DNA of 64,000 nt, taken from Oleiagrimonas sp036379395. Lineage in GTDB: Bacteria > Pseudomonadota > Gammaproteobacteria > Xanthomonadales > Rhodanobacteraceae. A program made the translations under genes and the position numbers. Below, one piece after another: positions 17,648 to 28,397 of this stretch (position 1 is its first letter; the number at the start of each line of letters is the position of its first letter). Location: assembly GCA_036379395.1 (NCBI GenBank), contig DASVGR010000129.1, positions 1 to 64,000 of the forward strand, written 5' to 3'. The notes below the pieces were generated by a model. The model was not told where the DNA came from, made no database searches, and worked only from the letters and a program-made list of their open reading frames with translations.

Positions 17648-19699
17648 ATGCGCGCGCGATCAATTCCCGGGCCGGAAAAACGGGCTGCAAAGCTGCCGCT
17701 GGCGGTTCGGGCCGGCGTGTGCCTGCTGGCCATGCTGTGGTGCACGGGGGCGCTGGCCGGCGTGCGTTTGCACATTGATCGCCTTGCGGACAAGCAGGCC
17801 GTACTGCGGCAACTGACGTTCTCACTCGACGCCGGTTCGGCGGGACAACTGGTGCTGCAGGCCAAGGCGGCCAGCGTCGACATGGCAGCGCTGGGTTGGC
17901 ACAAGGTGGGCATGACGCTGGACGGCGTGATCACGCGTTCGGGACCGCAAAGCTGGATGTTCGAAGGCTCGTTGGCGTTGTCCGGCGCGCCGGGCGGCCT
18001 GCTGCGCCAGGGCCAGCTGCAATTCACGCTGGATGCCGACGCCAACAACATCGGCGTGGCTATCGTCGACAAGTCGATTCGCATCAGTGCCGCGTTGCCG
18101 CTGGATCAGCCCTCGCATGCCCGCATCAATCTCACCAACGTGCCCTTGGCGTGGCTGCAGGGATTGTTGTCGGGCGTGTGGTCCGGCCGTCTGACCGGCG
18201 GCAGCCTGGATGGCGTGATGGCGCTGGACATGGAGGGCAACGGCTTTCGCAGCTCCAGCGACGTGACGCTGAAGGGCGCCGGTTTCGACGCCGAGGGCGG
18301 CAAATTGGCCGGGCAGGGGCTGGACATGCGCGGCCACGTCACGGTGGACACGACGGGCAAGCAGGACACGCTGGCCGCCGATCTTCTGCTGCAAGGCGGT
18401 CAATGGCTGCTGGGCCCGATGTATGCGGCCTTGCCGAAGCATCAAGTGCATTTGTCGATGCAGGCCGTCATGGAGCGCTACGGCATCAGCCTGCGCCATT
18501 TGCGTTTTACCGATCCGGGCACCCTGCATTTGTCCGGTGCCATGTTCGTGGCCGACGATGGCCACGTGCGCAATGTCAACCTGACCCGCTTCAGCGCCAG
18601 TCTGCCGGGTGCCTACACGCGTTACGGCAAGGCGTGGCTGGCGACGCTGGGATACGCCAACCTCAAGACCGCGGGCGAACTGGAAGGCAGCTTCTGGATG
18701 GATGCGCACGGCTTGCGCGCCTTGCAGTTGAATGCTTCGCAAGTGACGGCGCAAGGGGCGCGTCTGGCCGTTTCCGGCCTGGATGGCGCGTTGGACTGGC
18801 GGCGTGGAGCGACTCGCCCGGCAACGTCCCTGGCCTGGAAGCAACTGGCGTTCAGCGGCATCGACCTGGGTGCGGCCCAGACGCACTGGCGCACCGAGAA
18901 CGGCCAGTTGACGCTGCAGCAGCCGGTGGCAATGGCCTTGCTGGGCGGTCAATTGCACGTCAATCGGCTGGCATGGAATCCGCAGGCGGGCAATGGGCAG
19001 CACCTGGGAATGTCGTTGGCCTTGACCGACATCGATGTGGCGCAATTGTCCAAGGCGTTTGGCTGGCCGCACTTTACCGGCACGCTCGGAGGGGCCATCC
19101 CCGGCTTGCGTTACGTCGGCAACCATGTCGAGCTGGATGGCGGTTTGTCGCTCAGCGTGTTCGGCGGTTTTGTCCAGGTGACGAACCTGGCCGTGCAGCA
19201 TCCGTTCGGCGCCACGCCGGTGCTGGTCGGCGATGTCCATCTGGGCGGTCTCAATCTGGCCAGCCTGACCAGCGTGTTCGACTTTGGCCGCATCACCGGG
19301 CGCCTTGATGGCGACGTCAAGCAATTGCGGCTGGTGAACTGGACGCCGGTCGCGTTCCAGGCTTCCCTGACCACGACAGGCAAGGGCGGTCGCATCAGCC
19401 AGCGGGCCGTCAACAATCTCACTTCGGTCGGCGGCGGTGGCCTTGCCACGGGCCTGCAGGGCGCGGTGATGAAACTGTTCGACAGTTTCGGCTACAGCCG
19501 CATCGGCTTGAGTTGCACCCTGCGTGGTTCGGTGTGCCACATGCAGGGCATCAAGCCGGTTGACGACGGCTATCTCATCGTCGAGGGCCGCGGCCTGCCG
19601 CATTTGTCCGTCATCGGCCATCAGCATGAAGTGAGCTGGCCGATATTGGTGGCGCGCCTGAAGGCGGCCATCCACGGCGGTGGGCCGGTCATCAAGTGA
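17648..19699 (+). CDS. ydbH: YdbH-like AsmA-superfamily phospholipid-transport protein
   Basis: A 683-residue protein with one N-terminal membrane anchor (about 18-37) and a long periplasmic beta-rich body, the architecture of YdbH. In E. coli YdbH bridges inner and outer membranes for lipid transport, partly redundant with TamB and YhdP. The C-terminus (GKGGRISQRAVNNLTSVGG, then VCHMQGIKPVDDGYLIVEG) matches the conserved YdbH end. It is shorter than the E. coli protein (about 880 residues). ATG 17648 is chosen just before the hydrophobic anchor. The DUF1318 gene downstream supports the assignment. Confidence 0.82.
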   Translation: MRARSIPGPEKRAAKLPLAVRAGVCLLAMLWCTGALAGVRLHIDRLADKQAVLRQLTFSLDAGSAGQLVLQAKAASVDMAALGWHKVGMTLDGVITRSGPQSWMFEGSLALSGAPGGLLRQGQLQFTLDADANNIGVAIVDKSIRISAALPLDQPSHARINLTNVPLAWLQGLLSGVWSGRLTGGSLDGVMALDMEGNGFRSSSDVTLKGAGFDAEGGKLAGQGLDMRGHVTVDTTGKQDTLAADLLLQGGQWLLGPMYAALPKHQVHLSMQAVMERYGISLRHLRFTDPGTLHLSGAMFVADDGHVRNVNLTRFSASLPGAYTRYGKAWLATLGYANLKTAGELEGSFWMDAHGLRALQLNASQVTAQGARLAVSGLDGALDWRRGATRPATSLAWKQLAFSGIDLGAAQTHWRTENGQLTLQQPVAMALLGGQLHVNRLAWNPQAGNGQHLGMSLALTDIDVAQLSKAFGWPHFTGTLGGAIPGLRYVGNHVELDGGLSLSVFGGFVQVTNLAVQHPFGATPVLVGDVHLGGLNLASLTSVFDFGRITGRLDGDVKQLRLVNWTPVAFQASLTTTGKGGRISQRAVNNLTSVGGGGLATGLQGAVMKLFDSFGYSRIGLSCTLRGSVCHMQGIKPVDDGYLIVEGRGLPHLSVIGHQHEVSWPILVARLKAAIHGGGPVIK

Positions 19700-19795
19700 A
19701 TCGGAGCGGGTGCCGCCAGACTGGGCGCCGCCGGCCATCTGTGTGATCATTTCACCTTTCCCGGTGTGTGCCGGGTGGCTTTCGGAGAACGTTGC

Positions 19796-20404
19796 ATGCG
19801 CAAAAGTCTGTTGTGCCTTGGCGTGTTGTTGCTGACCACTTTGGCTGGTTGCGTCACGATCAACGTGTATTTCCCCAAGGCCGCCGCGCAGAAGGCCGCC
19901 GGCCAGTTCATCGGTTCGGTCATCGGACCCGAAACGCCGGCTGCCGCCGGCAGCGTGGCGCCGGCGCCACAGTCGGTACCGGCGACGCACAAGCCACCGT
20001 TGGCCAGCGTGATCGATTTTCTGATCCCGGCGGCCGAGGCGGCGGCCGTGCCGGATTTGCGCATCCACACGCCGGCGCTGGACAGCATCCGCACGCGCAT
20101 GCGCCAGCGTTACGAAAAGTCGTTGCACCCGTTGCTGGATCGCGGCGTGGTCGGCTTTACGCATGACGGCCTGGTTGCCGTGCACGATGCCAGCGCGGTG
20201 CCGTTGGCCGAGCGTGCCGGCATCAACAACGTGGTGGCGGCCGACAACCGCGACCGCAACGCGTTGTACCGCGAAATCGCCAACGCCAACGGTCATCCGG
20301 ACTGGGAAGCGCGCATCCGCGCCACGTTTGCGGCGTTGTGGATCGAAAAGGCGCATGCCGGCTGGTACTACCAGGACGCGGCCGGCAACTGGAAGCGCAA
20401 GTAA
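19796..20404 (+). CDS. Lipoprotein with C-terminal DUF1318 (YdbL-like, possibly YnbE-YdbL composite)
   Basis: A 202-residue exported lipoprotein. The signal peptide ends in a lipobox LAGC. A short segment VTINVYFPKAAAQKAA follows, reminiscent of YnbE, then an Ala/Pro linker and a C-terminal DUF1318 domain (about 95-202; RTRMRQRYEKSLHPLLDRG, ALYREIANANG). In E. coli, ydbH-ynbE-ydbL are three genes; here the lipoprotein and DUF1318 parts are one chain. It probably supports assembly or regulation of the YdbH bridge at the outer membrane. GGAGA precedes the ATG. Confidence 0.8.
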   Translation: MRKSLLCLGVLLLTTLAGCVTINVYFPKAAAQKAAGQFIGSVIGPETPAAAGSVAPAPQSVPATHKPPLASVIDFLIPAAEAAAVPDLRIHTPALDSIRTRMRQRYEKSLHPLLDRGVVGFTHDGLVAVHDASAVPLAERAGINNVVAADNRDRNALYREIANANGHPDWEARIRATFAALWIEKAHAGWYYQDAAGNWKRK

Positions 20405-20411
20405 CTTTGGC

Positions 20412-20435
20412 CGCCGGAGCGCGACCGCTCCGGCG
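20412..20435. other. Perfect 10-bp hairpin between the DUF1318 gene and rlmD
   Basis: CGCCGGAGCG and CGCTCCGGCG flank a CGAC tetraloop, only 15 bases before the rlmD start. No U-tract follows, so it is not a standard terminator. It could stabilise an mRNA end or reduce read-through. Confidence 0.5.
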
Positions 20436-20449
20436 CGACATGACGAGTC

Positions 20450-21757
20450 ATGAAGAAAATCATCCAGATTGAAACCGACATCGTGGGCCTGACCCACGAC
20501 GGGCGCGGCGTGGCGCGGGTTGACGACAAGGCCTTGTTCGTCGACGGCACGCTGCCGGGCGAAAAGGTGCGCGTGGCGATCACGCGCCGGCATCGGCGCT
20601 TCGACGAGGGCGAGGTGGCGGAAATCCTCGTGCCGTCGCCCGACCGCGTCGAACCGCGCTGTCCGCATTACGCCATTTGCGGCGGTTGCACGCTGCAGCA
20701 CATGGAATTGGGCGCGCAGATCCGCGCCAAGCAGAACGTGCTGGCCGAGAACTTCGAGCGCATCGGCAAGGTTGCGCCGGAACGCTGGCTGGAACCGTTG
20801 ACCGGCGCGGCGTGGGGCTATCGTCGGCGCGGCCGGCTGTCGGTGCGCAAGGTGCCGAAAAAGGGCCGCGTGCTGGTCGGTTTCCGCGAAAAGGGCAATC
20901 CGCGCTACGTGGCCGACATCGCCCATTGCGACGTGGTGCATCCGCGCCTGGGCGAGCGCATCGGCGCGCTGGGCGAGCTGGTCAGCGGCATGGACGCGGC
21001 CGGCGACATCGCGCAGATCGAGTTTGCCGCCGGCGACGACATCATCGCGCTGGTGTTTCGTCACCTGAAGCCGTTGGGGCAGCCCGACCTGGATGCCCTG
21101 GTCGCCTTTGGCAAAGAGCATGGTTTTGCCATCTACCTGCAGCCGGGCGGCAACACCAGTGTGCATCCGCTGTGGCCGGAGCATCCGAAGCTGGCCTACC
21201 GTTTCGACAACGACGCGTTGGAACTGGAATTCCGTCCGCTGGATTTCGTGCAGATCAACGCCGACATGAACGAGCGCATGCTGGCGCAGGCGTTGCGGCT
21301 TCTGGACCCGCAGCCGACCGACCGCGTGCTGGACCTGTTTTGCGGCCTGGGTAATTTCACCTTGCCGATGGCGCGCCGCGTGGCCGACGTGGCCGGCGTG
21401 GAAGGTGAGCATGCGCTGGTCGAGCGCGCCGATGCCAACGCCGCGCACAACGGCATCGCCAACGCGCGTTTCCATGTGGCCAACCTGTTCGAGGACCAGC
21501 ACGAGACGGCGTGGGCGCGCGAAGACTGGGACAAGATCCTGCTCGATCCGCCGCGCGCCGGCGCCGACCAGGTGCTGGAGTATTTACCGCGCAAATCGAC
21601 CCGCCGCATCGTCTACGTGTCGTGCCATCCGGCCTCGCTGGCGCGCGATGCCGGCATTCTGGTGCAAAAGCACGGCTTCCGGCTGGCCGCGGCCGGCGTG
21701 ATGGACATGTTTCCGCACACCGCCCACGTCGAATCCATGGCGCTGTTCGAGCGATGA
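20450..21757 (+). CDS. rlmD: 23S rRNA (uracil-1939-C5)-methyltransferase
   Basis: SAM-dependent rRNA methyltransferase of 435 residues with an N-terminal TRAM domain. The [4Fe-4S] ligands are Cys71, Cys77, Cys80 and Cys160 (spacing C-x5-C-x2-C plus one distal). SAM-binding VLDLFCGLGNF and the catalytic Cys motif YVSCHPASLARD are intact. The stop overlaps the CYTH gene start, beginning a chain of overlapping genes that runs to mtnP. Confidence 0.95.
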   Translation: MKKIIQIETDIVGLTHDGRGVARVDDKALFVDGTLPGEKVRVAITRRHRRFDEGEVAEILVPSPDRVEPRCPHYAICGGCTLQHMELGAQIRAKQNVLAENFERIGKVAPERWLEPLTGAAWGYRRRGRLSVRKVPKKGRVLVGFREKGNPRYVADIAHCDVVHPRLGERIGALGELVSGMDAAGDIAQIEFAAGDDIIALVFRHLKPLGQPDLDALVAFGKEHGFAIYLQPGGNTSVHPLWPEHPKLAYRFDNDALELEFRPLDFVQINADMNERMLAQALRLLDPQPTDRVLDLFCGLGNFTLPMARRVADVAGVEGEHALVERADANAAHNGIANARFHVANLFEDQHETAWAREDWDKILLDPPRAGADQVLEYLPRKSTRRIVYVSCHPASLARDAGILVQKHGFRLAAAGVMDMFPHTAHVESMALFER

Positions 21758-22269
21758 GCACCGAGATCGAACGCAAGTTCTTGCTGGCCGACGAGGGCTG
21801 GCGCGCCGGCATCGCGACCAGTACGCGCATGGCGCAAGGGTATCTGCAGGACGTCGCCGCGCTGCGGCAAGGCATGGCCCATGCGTCGGTGCGCGTGCGC
21901 GTGGCCGGCAGCGAAGCCTGGCTCAACGTCAAGTCGGTCGCGCTGGGTATCGCGCGGAGGGAGTTCGAATACCCCGTGCCACTGGCCGACGCCGAACAAA
22001 TGCTGGCCGAGCTGTGCCGTGGTCGCGTGGAAAAGACGCGCCATCGGGTGCCGGTCGACGGGCACGTGTTCGAGATCGACGAATTTGCCGGTGCCAATGC
22101 CGGCCTTATCGTGGCCGAGCTGGAATTGCCGGCCGTCGACGCGCCGTATCCGCGGCCGGCCTGGCTGGGTCGCGAGGTGAGCGATTTGCCGCGCTATTAC
22201 AACGTCAACCTGATCGACCATCCGTTCGCGGCGTGGAGCGCGGCCGAGCGGGCCGGGGAGACAGCCTGA
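21754..22269 (+). CDS. CYTH-domain protein (triphosphate tunnel family)
   Basis: A 171-residue protein starting MSTEIERKFLL with the ExExK metal/phosphate motif, plus charged tunnel residues along alternating strands (RVRVAGSEAWLNVKS, RREFEYPV) and a conserved late segment DLPRYYNVNLID. Family members hydrolyse inorganic triphosphate or thiamine triphosphate, or act as class IV adenylate cyclases. Bacterial stand-alone members of this length are usually triphosphatases. ATG overlaps the rlmD stop; TGATG joins it to nagZ. Confidence 0.85.
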   Translation: MSTEIERKFLLADEGWRAGIATSTRMAQGYLQDVAALRQGMAHASVRVRVAGSEAWLNVKSVALGIARREFEYPVPLADAEQMLAELCRGRVEKTRHRVPVDGHVFEIDEFAGANAGLIVAELELPAVDAPYPRPAWLGREVSDLPRYYNVNLIDHPFAAWSAAERAGETA

Positions 22270-23285
22270 TGTTGCTGATCGGCGTGGCGGGTTTGACCTT
22301 GTCGGCGCACGAGCGCGAGCAATTGCGCGCGCCGCAGGTGTCCGGCGTGGTGCTGTTTGCGCGCAATTTCGCCTCGCGCGAGCAATTGCTGCAGCTGGTC
22401 GATGAACTGCGCGAAGTGCGCGGCGACGACGCCTTCATCATCGCCGTGGACCAGGAAGGCGGCCGCGTGCAGCGTTTCAAGGACGGCTTCACGCGCCTGC
22501 CGGCACTGGCGCGGATTGGCGCCGTGTGGGCGCAAGACGCCAAACATGCCGTGGCTTTGGCCGAGGAACACGCCTGGATCATGGCCAGTGAGTTGCGCGC
22601 CTGCGACATCGACCTGAGTTTTGCCCCGGTGCTGGACCTGGCGCGCGGCAACCTGGCCATCGGCGACCGCGCATTTGCCGCCGATGCGGCTGTGGTCAGC
22701 GAACTGGGCCAGGCCTACGTGTGCGGCATGCACCTGGCCGGCATGGCGGCCACGCTGAAGCATTTTCCGGGACATGGCTCGGTCCTGGCCGACACGCACC
22801 GTGACATGGCCGTGGATGACCGGGACGAGGATTTGATCCGTCGCGACGACTTGCCTCCATTCGTCGACGCCATGGCCAGCGGTGCCGAGGCGGTGATGCT
22901 GGCGCACGTGATTTATCCGTCCATGGACGCCTTGCCGGCCGGACAGTCGCCGCGCTGGATCAAGAACGTGCTGCGCGACGAGCTCGGTTTTGCCGGCATC
23001 GTTTTCAGCGACGACATTTCCATGGCCGCGGCGCAGGCCGCCGGCGGCGTGGCCGCGCGCATCAAGGCGCACCACGATGCCGGCTGCGACCTCATCCTGG
23101 CCTGCCAGCCCGACGTGGTCGACCAGGCGCTGGACGCTGTGCGCGACCAGGCGCCTTGTGATCCCGAACGCGTGGCAACCTTGCGCGGCACCGTGGCCAG
23201 CACTTGGGCGTCGCTGGAAGACAACCCGCAACGCGACGCCTTCATCGCCCATGTCCGGGCACTTGCCGACGAGGAATCCGCATGA
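22269..23285 (+). CDS. nagZ: Beta-N-acetylhexosaminidase (NagZ)
   Basis: Cytoplasmic GH3 enzyme of 338 residues that removes GlcNAc from anhydro-muropeptides during peptidoglycan recycling, a step that can feed AmpR/ampC induction. The conserved KHFPGHG loop, DQEGGRVQR and the nucleophile segment FSDDISM are visible. ATG 22269 shares one base with the CYTH stop; the longer frame from 22014 is shadow. It is followed by hpt with an ATGA overlap. Confidence 0.94.
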   Translation: MLLIGVAGLTLSAHEREQLRAPQVSGVVLFARNFASREQLLQLVDELREVRGDDAFIIAVDQEGGRVQRFKDGFTRLPALARIGAVWAQDAKHAVALAEEHAWIMASELRACDIDLSFAPVLDLARGNLAIGDRAFAADAAVVSELGQAYVCGMHLAGMAATLKHFPGHGSVLADTHRDMAVDDRDEDLIRRDDLPPFVDAMASGAEAVMLAHVIYPSMDALPAGQSPRWIKNVLRDELGFAGIVFSDDISMAAAQAAGGVAARIKAHHDAGCDLILACQPDVVDQALDAVRDQAPCDPERVATLRGTVASTWASLEDNPQRDAFIAHVRALADEESA

Positions 23286-23830
23286 CGACGCTGCCGCCCC
23301 TGGCCGAAGCGCTGGCCAATGCCGAAATGCTATTTGACCAGGCCACCCTGCGCCGCGAAATCGCGCGCATGGGCCGCGAAATCGACGCCGCGCTGGCAGG
23401 CGAACGTGCGGTGATGTTGACCGTCATGAACGGCGGCCTGGTCATTGCCGCCGAACTGGCGCTGGCCGTGCGCACCGATCTGGAATTCGACTATGTGCAT
23501 GCCACGCGCTATCGCGACAATCGCGGCGGCGCGCTGCACTGGCTGCGCAAGCCGCGCGTGGACCTTGCCGGGCGCAGCGTGTTGCTGGTCGACGACATCC
23601 TCGACGAGGGCGCGACGCTGAAAGCCGTGCGCGACGATTGCCTTGCCATGGGCGCGCGCCGCGTGCTCATCGCCACCTTGTGCACCAAGCGGCACGACCG
23701 GCGCGTGGAAGGTGTCGCGGCGGATTTCAACGGCGTCGACGTGCCCGATCGCTACGTTTTCGGCTACGGCATGGATTACCACGAACAGGGCCGCAATTTG
23801 CCGGCCATCCATGCGCTCAAGAACCCATGA
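23282..23830 (+). CDS. hpt: Hypoxanthine-guanine phosphoribosyltransferase
   Basis: Purine salvage enzyme of 182 residues making IMP/GMP from hypoxanthine/guanine and PRPP. The PRPP-binding motif VLLVDDILDEG and the flexible-loop region (HATRYRDNRGG) are clear. In this lineage the family is usually annotated hypoxanthine-guanine phosphoribosyltransferase. It lies between nagZ and mtnP with ATGA overlaps, so the hypoxanthine released by MtnP-type phosphorolysis can be recycled by the adjacent gene product. Confidence 0.9.
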   Translation: MTTLPPLAEALANAEMLFDQATLRREIARMGREIDAALAGERAVMLTVMNGGLVIAAELALAVRTDLEFDYVHATRYRDNRGGALHWLRKPRVDLAGRSVLLVDDILDEGATLKAVRDDCLAMGARRVLIATLCTKRHDRRVEGVAADFNGVDVPDRYVFGYGMDYHEQGRNLPAIHALKNP

Positions 23831-23850
23831 GACACTCCGGAGAGCCTGGC

Positions 23851-24603
23851 GTGAGTGATATCGCTTTTGCAGTCATCGGCGGCACCGGCTTTTATCAGCT
23901 GGCGGCCCTGGAAAACATGCGGCGCGAACGGGTCGACACGCCTTGGGGTTCTCCATCGGGAGATATCGTTATCGGCCGTCTGGATGGCCGTGAAGTGGCG
24001 TTTTTGGCGCGCCATGGTGAAAACCATCAATGGGCGCCGCATCGGGTCAATTACCGCGCCAATATATGGGCGTTGGACCATCTGGGCATCAAGCACATTG
24101 TGGCCATCAACGCGGTGGGCGGCATTCGCTCGGACATGGGACCGCGTGCACTCGTCGTGCCGGATCAGTTGATTGATTACACCCATGGCCGCGCATCCAG
24201 CTTTTGCGACGTGGATGGCGCCGAGGTGGTGCACGTCGATTTCAGCGAGCCGTATGCGCAGGCCATGCGCCATGCCTTGCTGGAGGCGGCTCAACGGGTC
24301 GGCACGGACGTGGTCGATGGCGGCTGTTACGGTGTCACGCAGGGGCCGCGCCTTGAGACGCGTGCCGAAATCGCGCGCTTGCGGCGTGACGGGTGTGACC
24401 TGGTTGGCATGACTGCCATGCCGGAAGCCACCCTGGCACGCGAACTCGATATCGACTATGCCTGTCTCGCATTGGTCGCCAATTGGGCGGCGGGATGTGA
24501 TCCGGACAATGCGCCGGAAATAAGTCTCGAAGCCATTTTCGAACATGTCGCGGCGGCAACGGCCAAGGTGCCGGCGATTTTGCAACAGCTTATTCTTGTA
24601 TAA
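23851..24603 (+). CDS. mtnP: S-methyl-5'-thioinosine phosphorylase (MTAP/PNP family)
   Basis: About 250 residues. Phosphate-binding IGGTGFYQL, ARHG, NYRANIWAL and the NAVGGI core place it in the MTAP/MTIP branch. Specific resemblance to Pseudomonas MTIP (NAVGGI; LVANWAAG carrying Asn where adenosine-specific MTAPs have Asp) suggests a 6-oxopurine substrate, methylthioinosine, giving hypoxanthine and methylthioribose-1-phosphate. GTG 23851 has GGAGAG six bases upstream; ATG 23827, which overlaps the hpt stop, is the alternative start. Confidence 0.85.
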   Translation: MSDIAFAVIGGTGFYQLAALENMRRERVDTPWGSPSGDIVIGRLDGREVAFLARHGENHQWAPHRVNYRANIWALDHLGIKHIVAINAVGGIRSDMGPRALVVPDQLIDYTHGRASSFCDVDGAEVVHVDFSEPYAQAMRHALLEAAQRVGTDVVDGGCYGVTQGPRLETRAEIARLRRDGCDLVGMTAMPEATLARELDIDYACLALVANWAAGCDPDNAPEISLEAIFEHVAAATAKVPAILQQLILV

Positions 24604-24665
24604 CTTGTGTTCAGTTTTGTCATAAAACATGCGATGCGAGTATGAGGAAATGTGTATTCAGCCTC

Positions 24666-24694
24666 TTGCAATTGGTGCATTGACGCAGTGATAC
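24666..24694 (+). promoter_or_regulatory. Sigma-70-like promoter for the cold shock gene
   Basis: TTGCAA (24666-24671) and TGATAC (24689-24694) are separated by 17 bases in an AT-rich island between mtnP and the csp gene. Predicted start near 24701 gives a leader of about 66 bases. csp leaders often control cold induction. Confidence 0.55.
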
Positions 24695-24766
24695 TTCGCC
24701 AAGTACGGCAACAGCGGGGACAGGGGGTTGCAGTTGTCGTGCGTTCGTTTACGTGAGGGGTTTTCA

Positions 24767-24973
24767 ATGCGTTTCGGTACAGTAAAGTGGTTCAATGACG
24801 CCAAGGGTTTCGGTTTCATCGCACCCGAGGATGGTGGTGACGACGTGTTCGTGCACTATTCGGCCATCAATTCGACCGGTTTCCGCAGCCTCAAGGAAGG
24901 CCAGCGTGTCAGCTTCGAGGTGACGCAAGGCCCGAAGGGAGCGCAAGCTTCCGCTGTGGATGCGGCCGAGTAA
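24767..24973 (+). CDS. Cold shock protein, CspA family
   Basis: Single OB-fold nucleic-acid chaperone of 68 residues binding ssDNA and RNA. RNP1 (KGFGFIAPEDG) and RNP2 (DVFVHYSAI) are intact. ATG 24767 gives the standard MRFGTVKWFN start; an upstream in-frame TTG extension is leader sequence. It has its own promoter and a terminator, so it is probably monocistronic. Confidence 0.95.
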   Translation: MRFGTVKWFNDAKGFGFIAPEDGGDDVFVHYSAINSTGFRSLKEGQRVSFEVTQGPKGAQASAVDAAE

Positions 24974-24997
24974 GGCATCATTGCCGTAGGAACGAAG

Positions 24998-25025
24998 AGC
25001 CCGCGTCGCAAGGCGCGGGTTTTTC
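24998..25025 (+). terminator. Intrinsic terminator after csp
   Basis: CCCGCG at 25000-25005 pairs with CGCGGG at 25014-25019 and is followed by a run of T from 25020. It lies 27 bases after the csp stop. Confidence 0.8.
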
Positions 25026-25110
25026 ATGCCCGCCGGTTTCTTGCGCAACCATTGAAAGCGGAGCATCGTGCCGGCATATCCATGGCGACACATTTGTATC
25101 AGGAGCTTTC

Positions 25111-26193
25111 ATGAACGCGACTCGGCAACTGCACGAACTGGGCCAGAGCCTGTGGCTGGACAACATCACCCGCGACATCCTCGACGACGGCTCGCTGGCC
25201 AGGCACATCGAGGAATATTCGCTGACCGGCCTTACCTCCAACCCGACCATCTTCGACAAGGCCATCGAGGGCACCAGCGCCTACGACGAGGCCATTCGCA
25301 CCAAGACGGCGCAGGGCAAGTCCAACGAGGAGCTGTTCGTCGAACTGGCGCTGGATGACCTGCGCCGCGCGGCCAAGCTTTTTCATCCCACCTTCAAGGC
25401 CACCGACGGCCTGGATGGCTGGGTGTCGATGGAAGTCTCGCCGCTGATCGCCAGCGACACCGCCGCCACGATCGACGCCGCCGCGGCCATTCATCACCAG
25501 GCCGACTGCGAAAACCTGTTCGTGAAGATTCCGGGCACCCCGGAAGGCGTGCCGGCCATCGAGGAATCCATTTTTGCCGGCGTGCCGGTCAACGTCACGC
25601 TGCTGTTCTCGGCCGAGCAGTATCTGGCCGTGGCCGAGGCCTACATGCGCGGCATCGAACGCCGCATCGAGGCCGGCCTGAGCCCGAAGGTGCCGTCCGT
25701 GGCCTCCGTGTTCATCAGCCGCTGGGACGTGGCAGTCAAGGACAAGGTGCCGGCCGAACTCAAGAACAAGCTGGGCATTGCCATTGCCGGGCGTACTTAC
25801 AAGGCCTATGTCGACCTGCTGGCTTCGCCGCGCTGGCGCAAGCTGGCCGACGCCGGGGCCGTGGTGCAGCGCCTGTTGTGGGCCAGCACCGGCACCAAGG
25901 ACCCGGCCGCTCCCGACACGCTGTACGTCACCGAGCTGGCCGCGCCGAACACCATCAACACCATGCCGGGCAAGACCATTGAAGCCCTGGCCGACCACGG
26001 CCAGCTGCACGGTCCGATGGCGACTGACGGCGCGGCGGCCGAAGCCACGCTGGCGCAGTTTGCCAAGGCCGGCGTCGATGTCGACGCGCTGGCCACCAAG
26101 CTGCAAGTCGATGGCGCTGCCGCGTTCGTCAAATCCTGGGGCCAGTTGATGGAACACATCACCGAGCAGGGCAAGGCGCTCGCCACGCCGTAA
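25111..26193 (+). CDS. tal: Transaldolase
   Basis: Pentose-phosphate enzyme of 360 residues transferring a dihydroxyacetone unit between sugar phosphates. SLTGLTSNPTIFDKAI at the N-terminus and the Schiff-base Lys in NLFVKIPGT are typical of the longer bacterial transaldolases often found fused or next to phosphoglucose isomerase genes. AGGAGC precedes the ATG. Followed by a strong terminator, so likely a single-gene unit. Confidence 0.95.
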   Translation: MNATRQLHELGQSLWLDNITRDILDDGSLARHIEEYSLTGLTSNPTIFDKAIEGTSAYDEAIRTKTAQGKSNEELFVELALDDLRRAAKLFHPTFKATDGLDGWVSMEVSPLIASDTAATIDAAAAIHHQADCENLFVKIPGTPEGVPAIEESIFAGVPVNVTLLFSAEQYLAVAEAYMRGIERRIEAGLSPKVPSVASVFISRWDVAVKDKVPAELKNKLGIAIAGRTYKAYVDLLASPRWRKLADAGAVVQRLLWASTGTKDPAAPDTLYVTELAAPNTINTMPGKTIEALADHGQLHGPMATDGAAAEATLAQFAKAGVDVDALATKLQVDGAAAFVKSWGQLMEHITEQGKALATP

Positions 26194-26222
26194 GCGACCG
26201 ACGTCAATTGCCCATTGCGCAC

Positions 26223-26261
26223 AAACGCGCGCCGACGAGGGTCGGGGCGCGTTTTGTTTTT
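26223..26261 (+). terminator. Intrinsic terminator after tal
   Basis: AAACGCGC pairs with GCGCGTTT with an inner CCGAC/GTCGG stem, followed by a T-rich run. It starts about 30 bases after the tal stop. Confidence 0.8.
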
Positions 26262-26309
26262 GGCTGGCAGGAACAGGTCCCGTTGATGGGCGGAACACGG
26301 CTTGGCTGG

Positions 26310-26384
26310 CAGGGGCGCGCCTGCGCGCGAAAAATGCTGCGATCAAACCAGTACCAAGCCATCGCCTGCAGGCAGGCTCCTGCA
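26310..26384. repeat. REP-like intergenic palindromic element, degenerate copy A
   Basis: Two inverted arms, around 26310-26330 (GC-rich CGCGCCTGCGCGCG core) and 26360-26384 (GCCTGCAGGCAGGC core), resemble the arms of the copies at 28321-28397 and 32338-32462. It sits between tal and the convergent ABC exporter gene. Confidence 0.55.
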
Positions 26385-26433
26385 CAGCCAACACCGGTGT
26401 GCGATGGTTTTGCCCCGGAGCGTGCTTTTTGCC

Positions 26434-28191
<1,758 letters not shown>

Positions 28192-28320
28192 GCGGATTTC
28201 CTTGGACGGGATCGTCGAAAGATTGGGGCAGGGCGAGGTGAATCAATGCCGCCGATACGCACGCCATGCGCTTGTTGAAGAAGCTCTGATCGAATCGACA
28301 GGCAGGCCCCATGGCTGTCT

Positions 28321-28397
28321 GCGGGAGCGCGCCCGTGCGCGATGGCCAAATGATGATTCAAGGCAAGATCCCATCGCGCGCAGGCGCGTTCCCACAA
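28321..28397. repeat. REP-like intergenic palindromic element, copy B
   Basis: Arms at 28321-28345 (GGGAGCGCGCCCGTGCGCGATGG) and 28369-28397 (a complementary GC-rich arm ending GTTCCCACA) are separated by a short spacer containing GCAAGATC. The same spacer word occurs in copy C. It lies in the 277-base gap between the divergent ABC exporter and mtnA genes, which otherwise holds no gene or obvious riboswitch. Confidence 0.7.

Noticed and set aside
17822..21502. 1226-residue minus-strand open frame across ydbH and rlmD
   Set aside because: Antisense shadow with His/Gln-rich random-looking composition.
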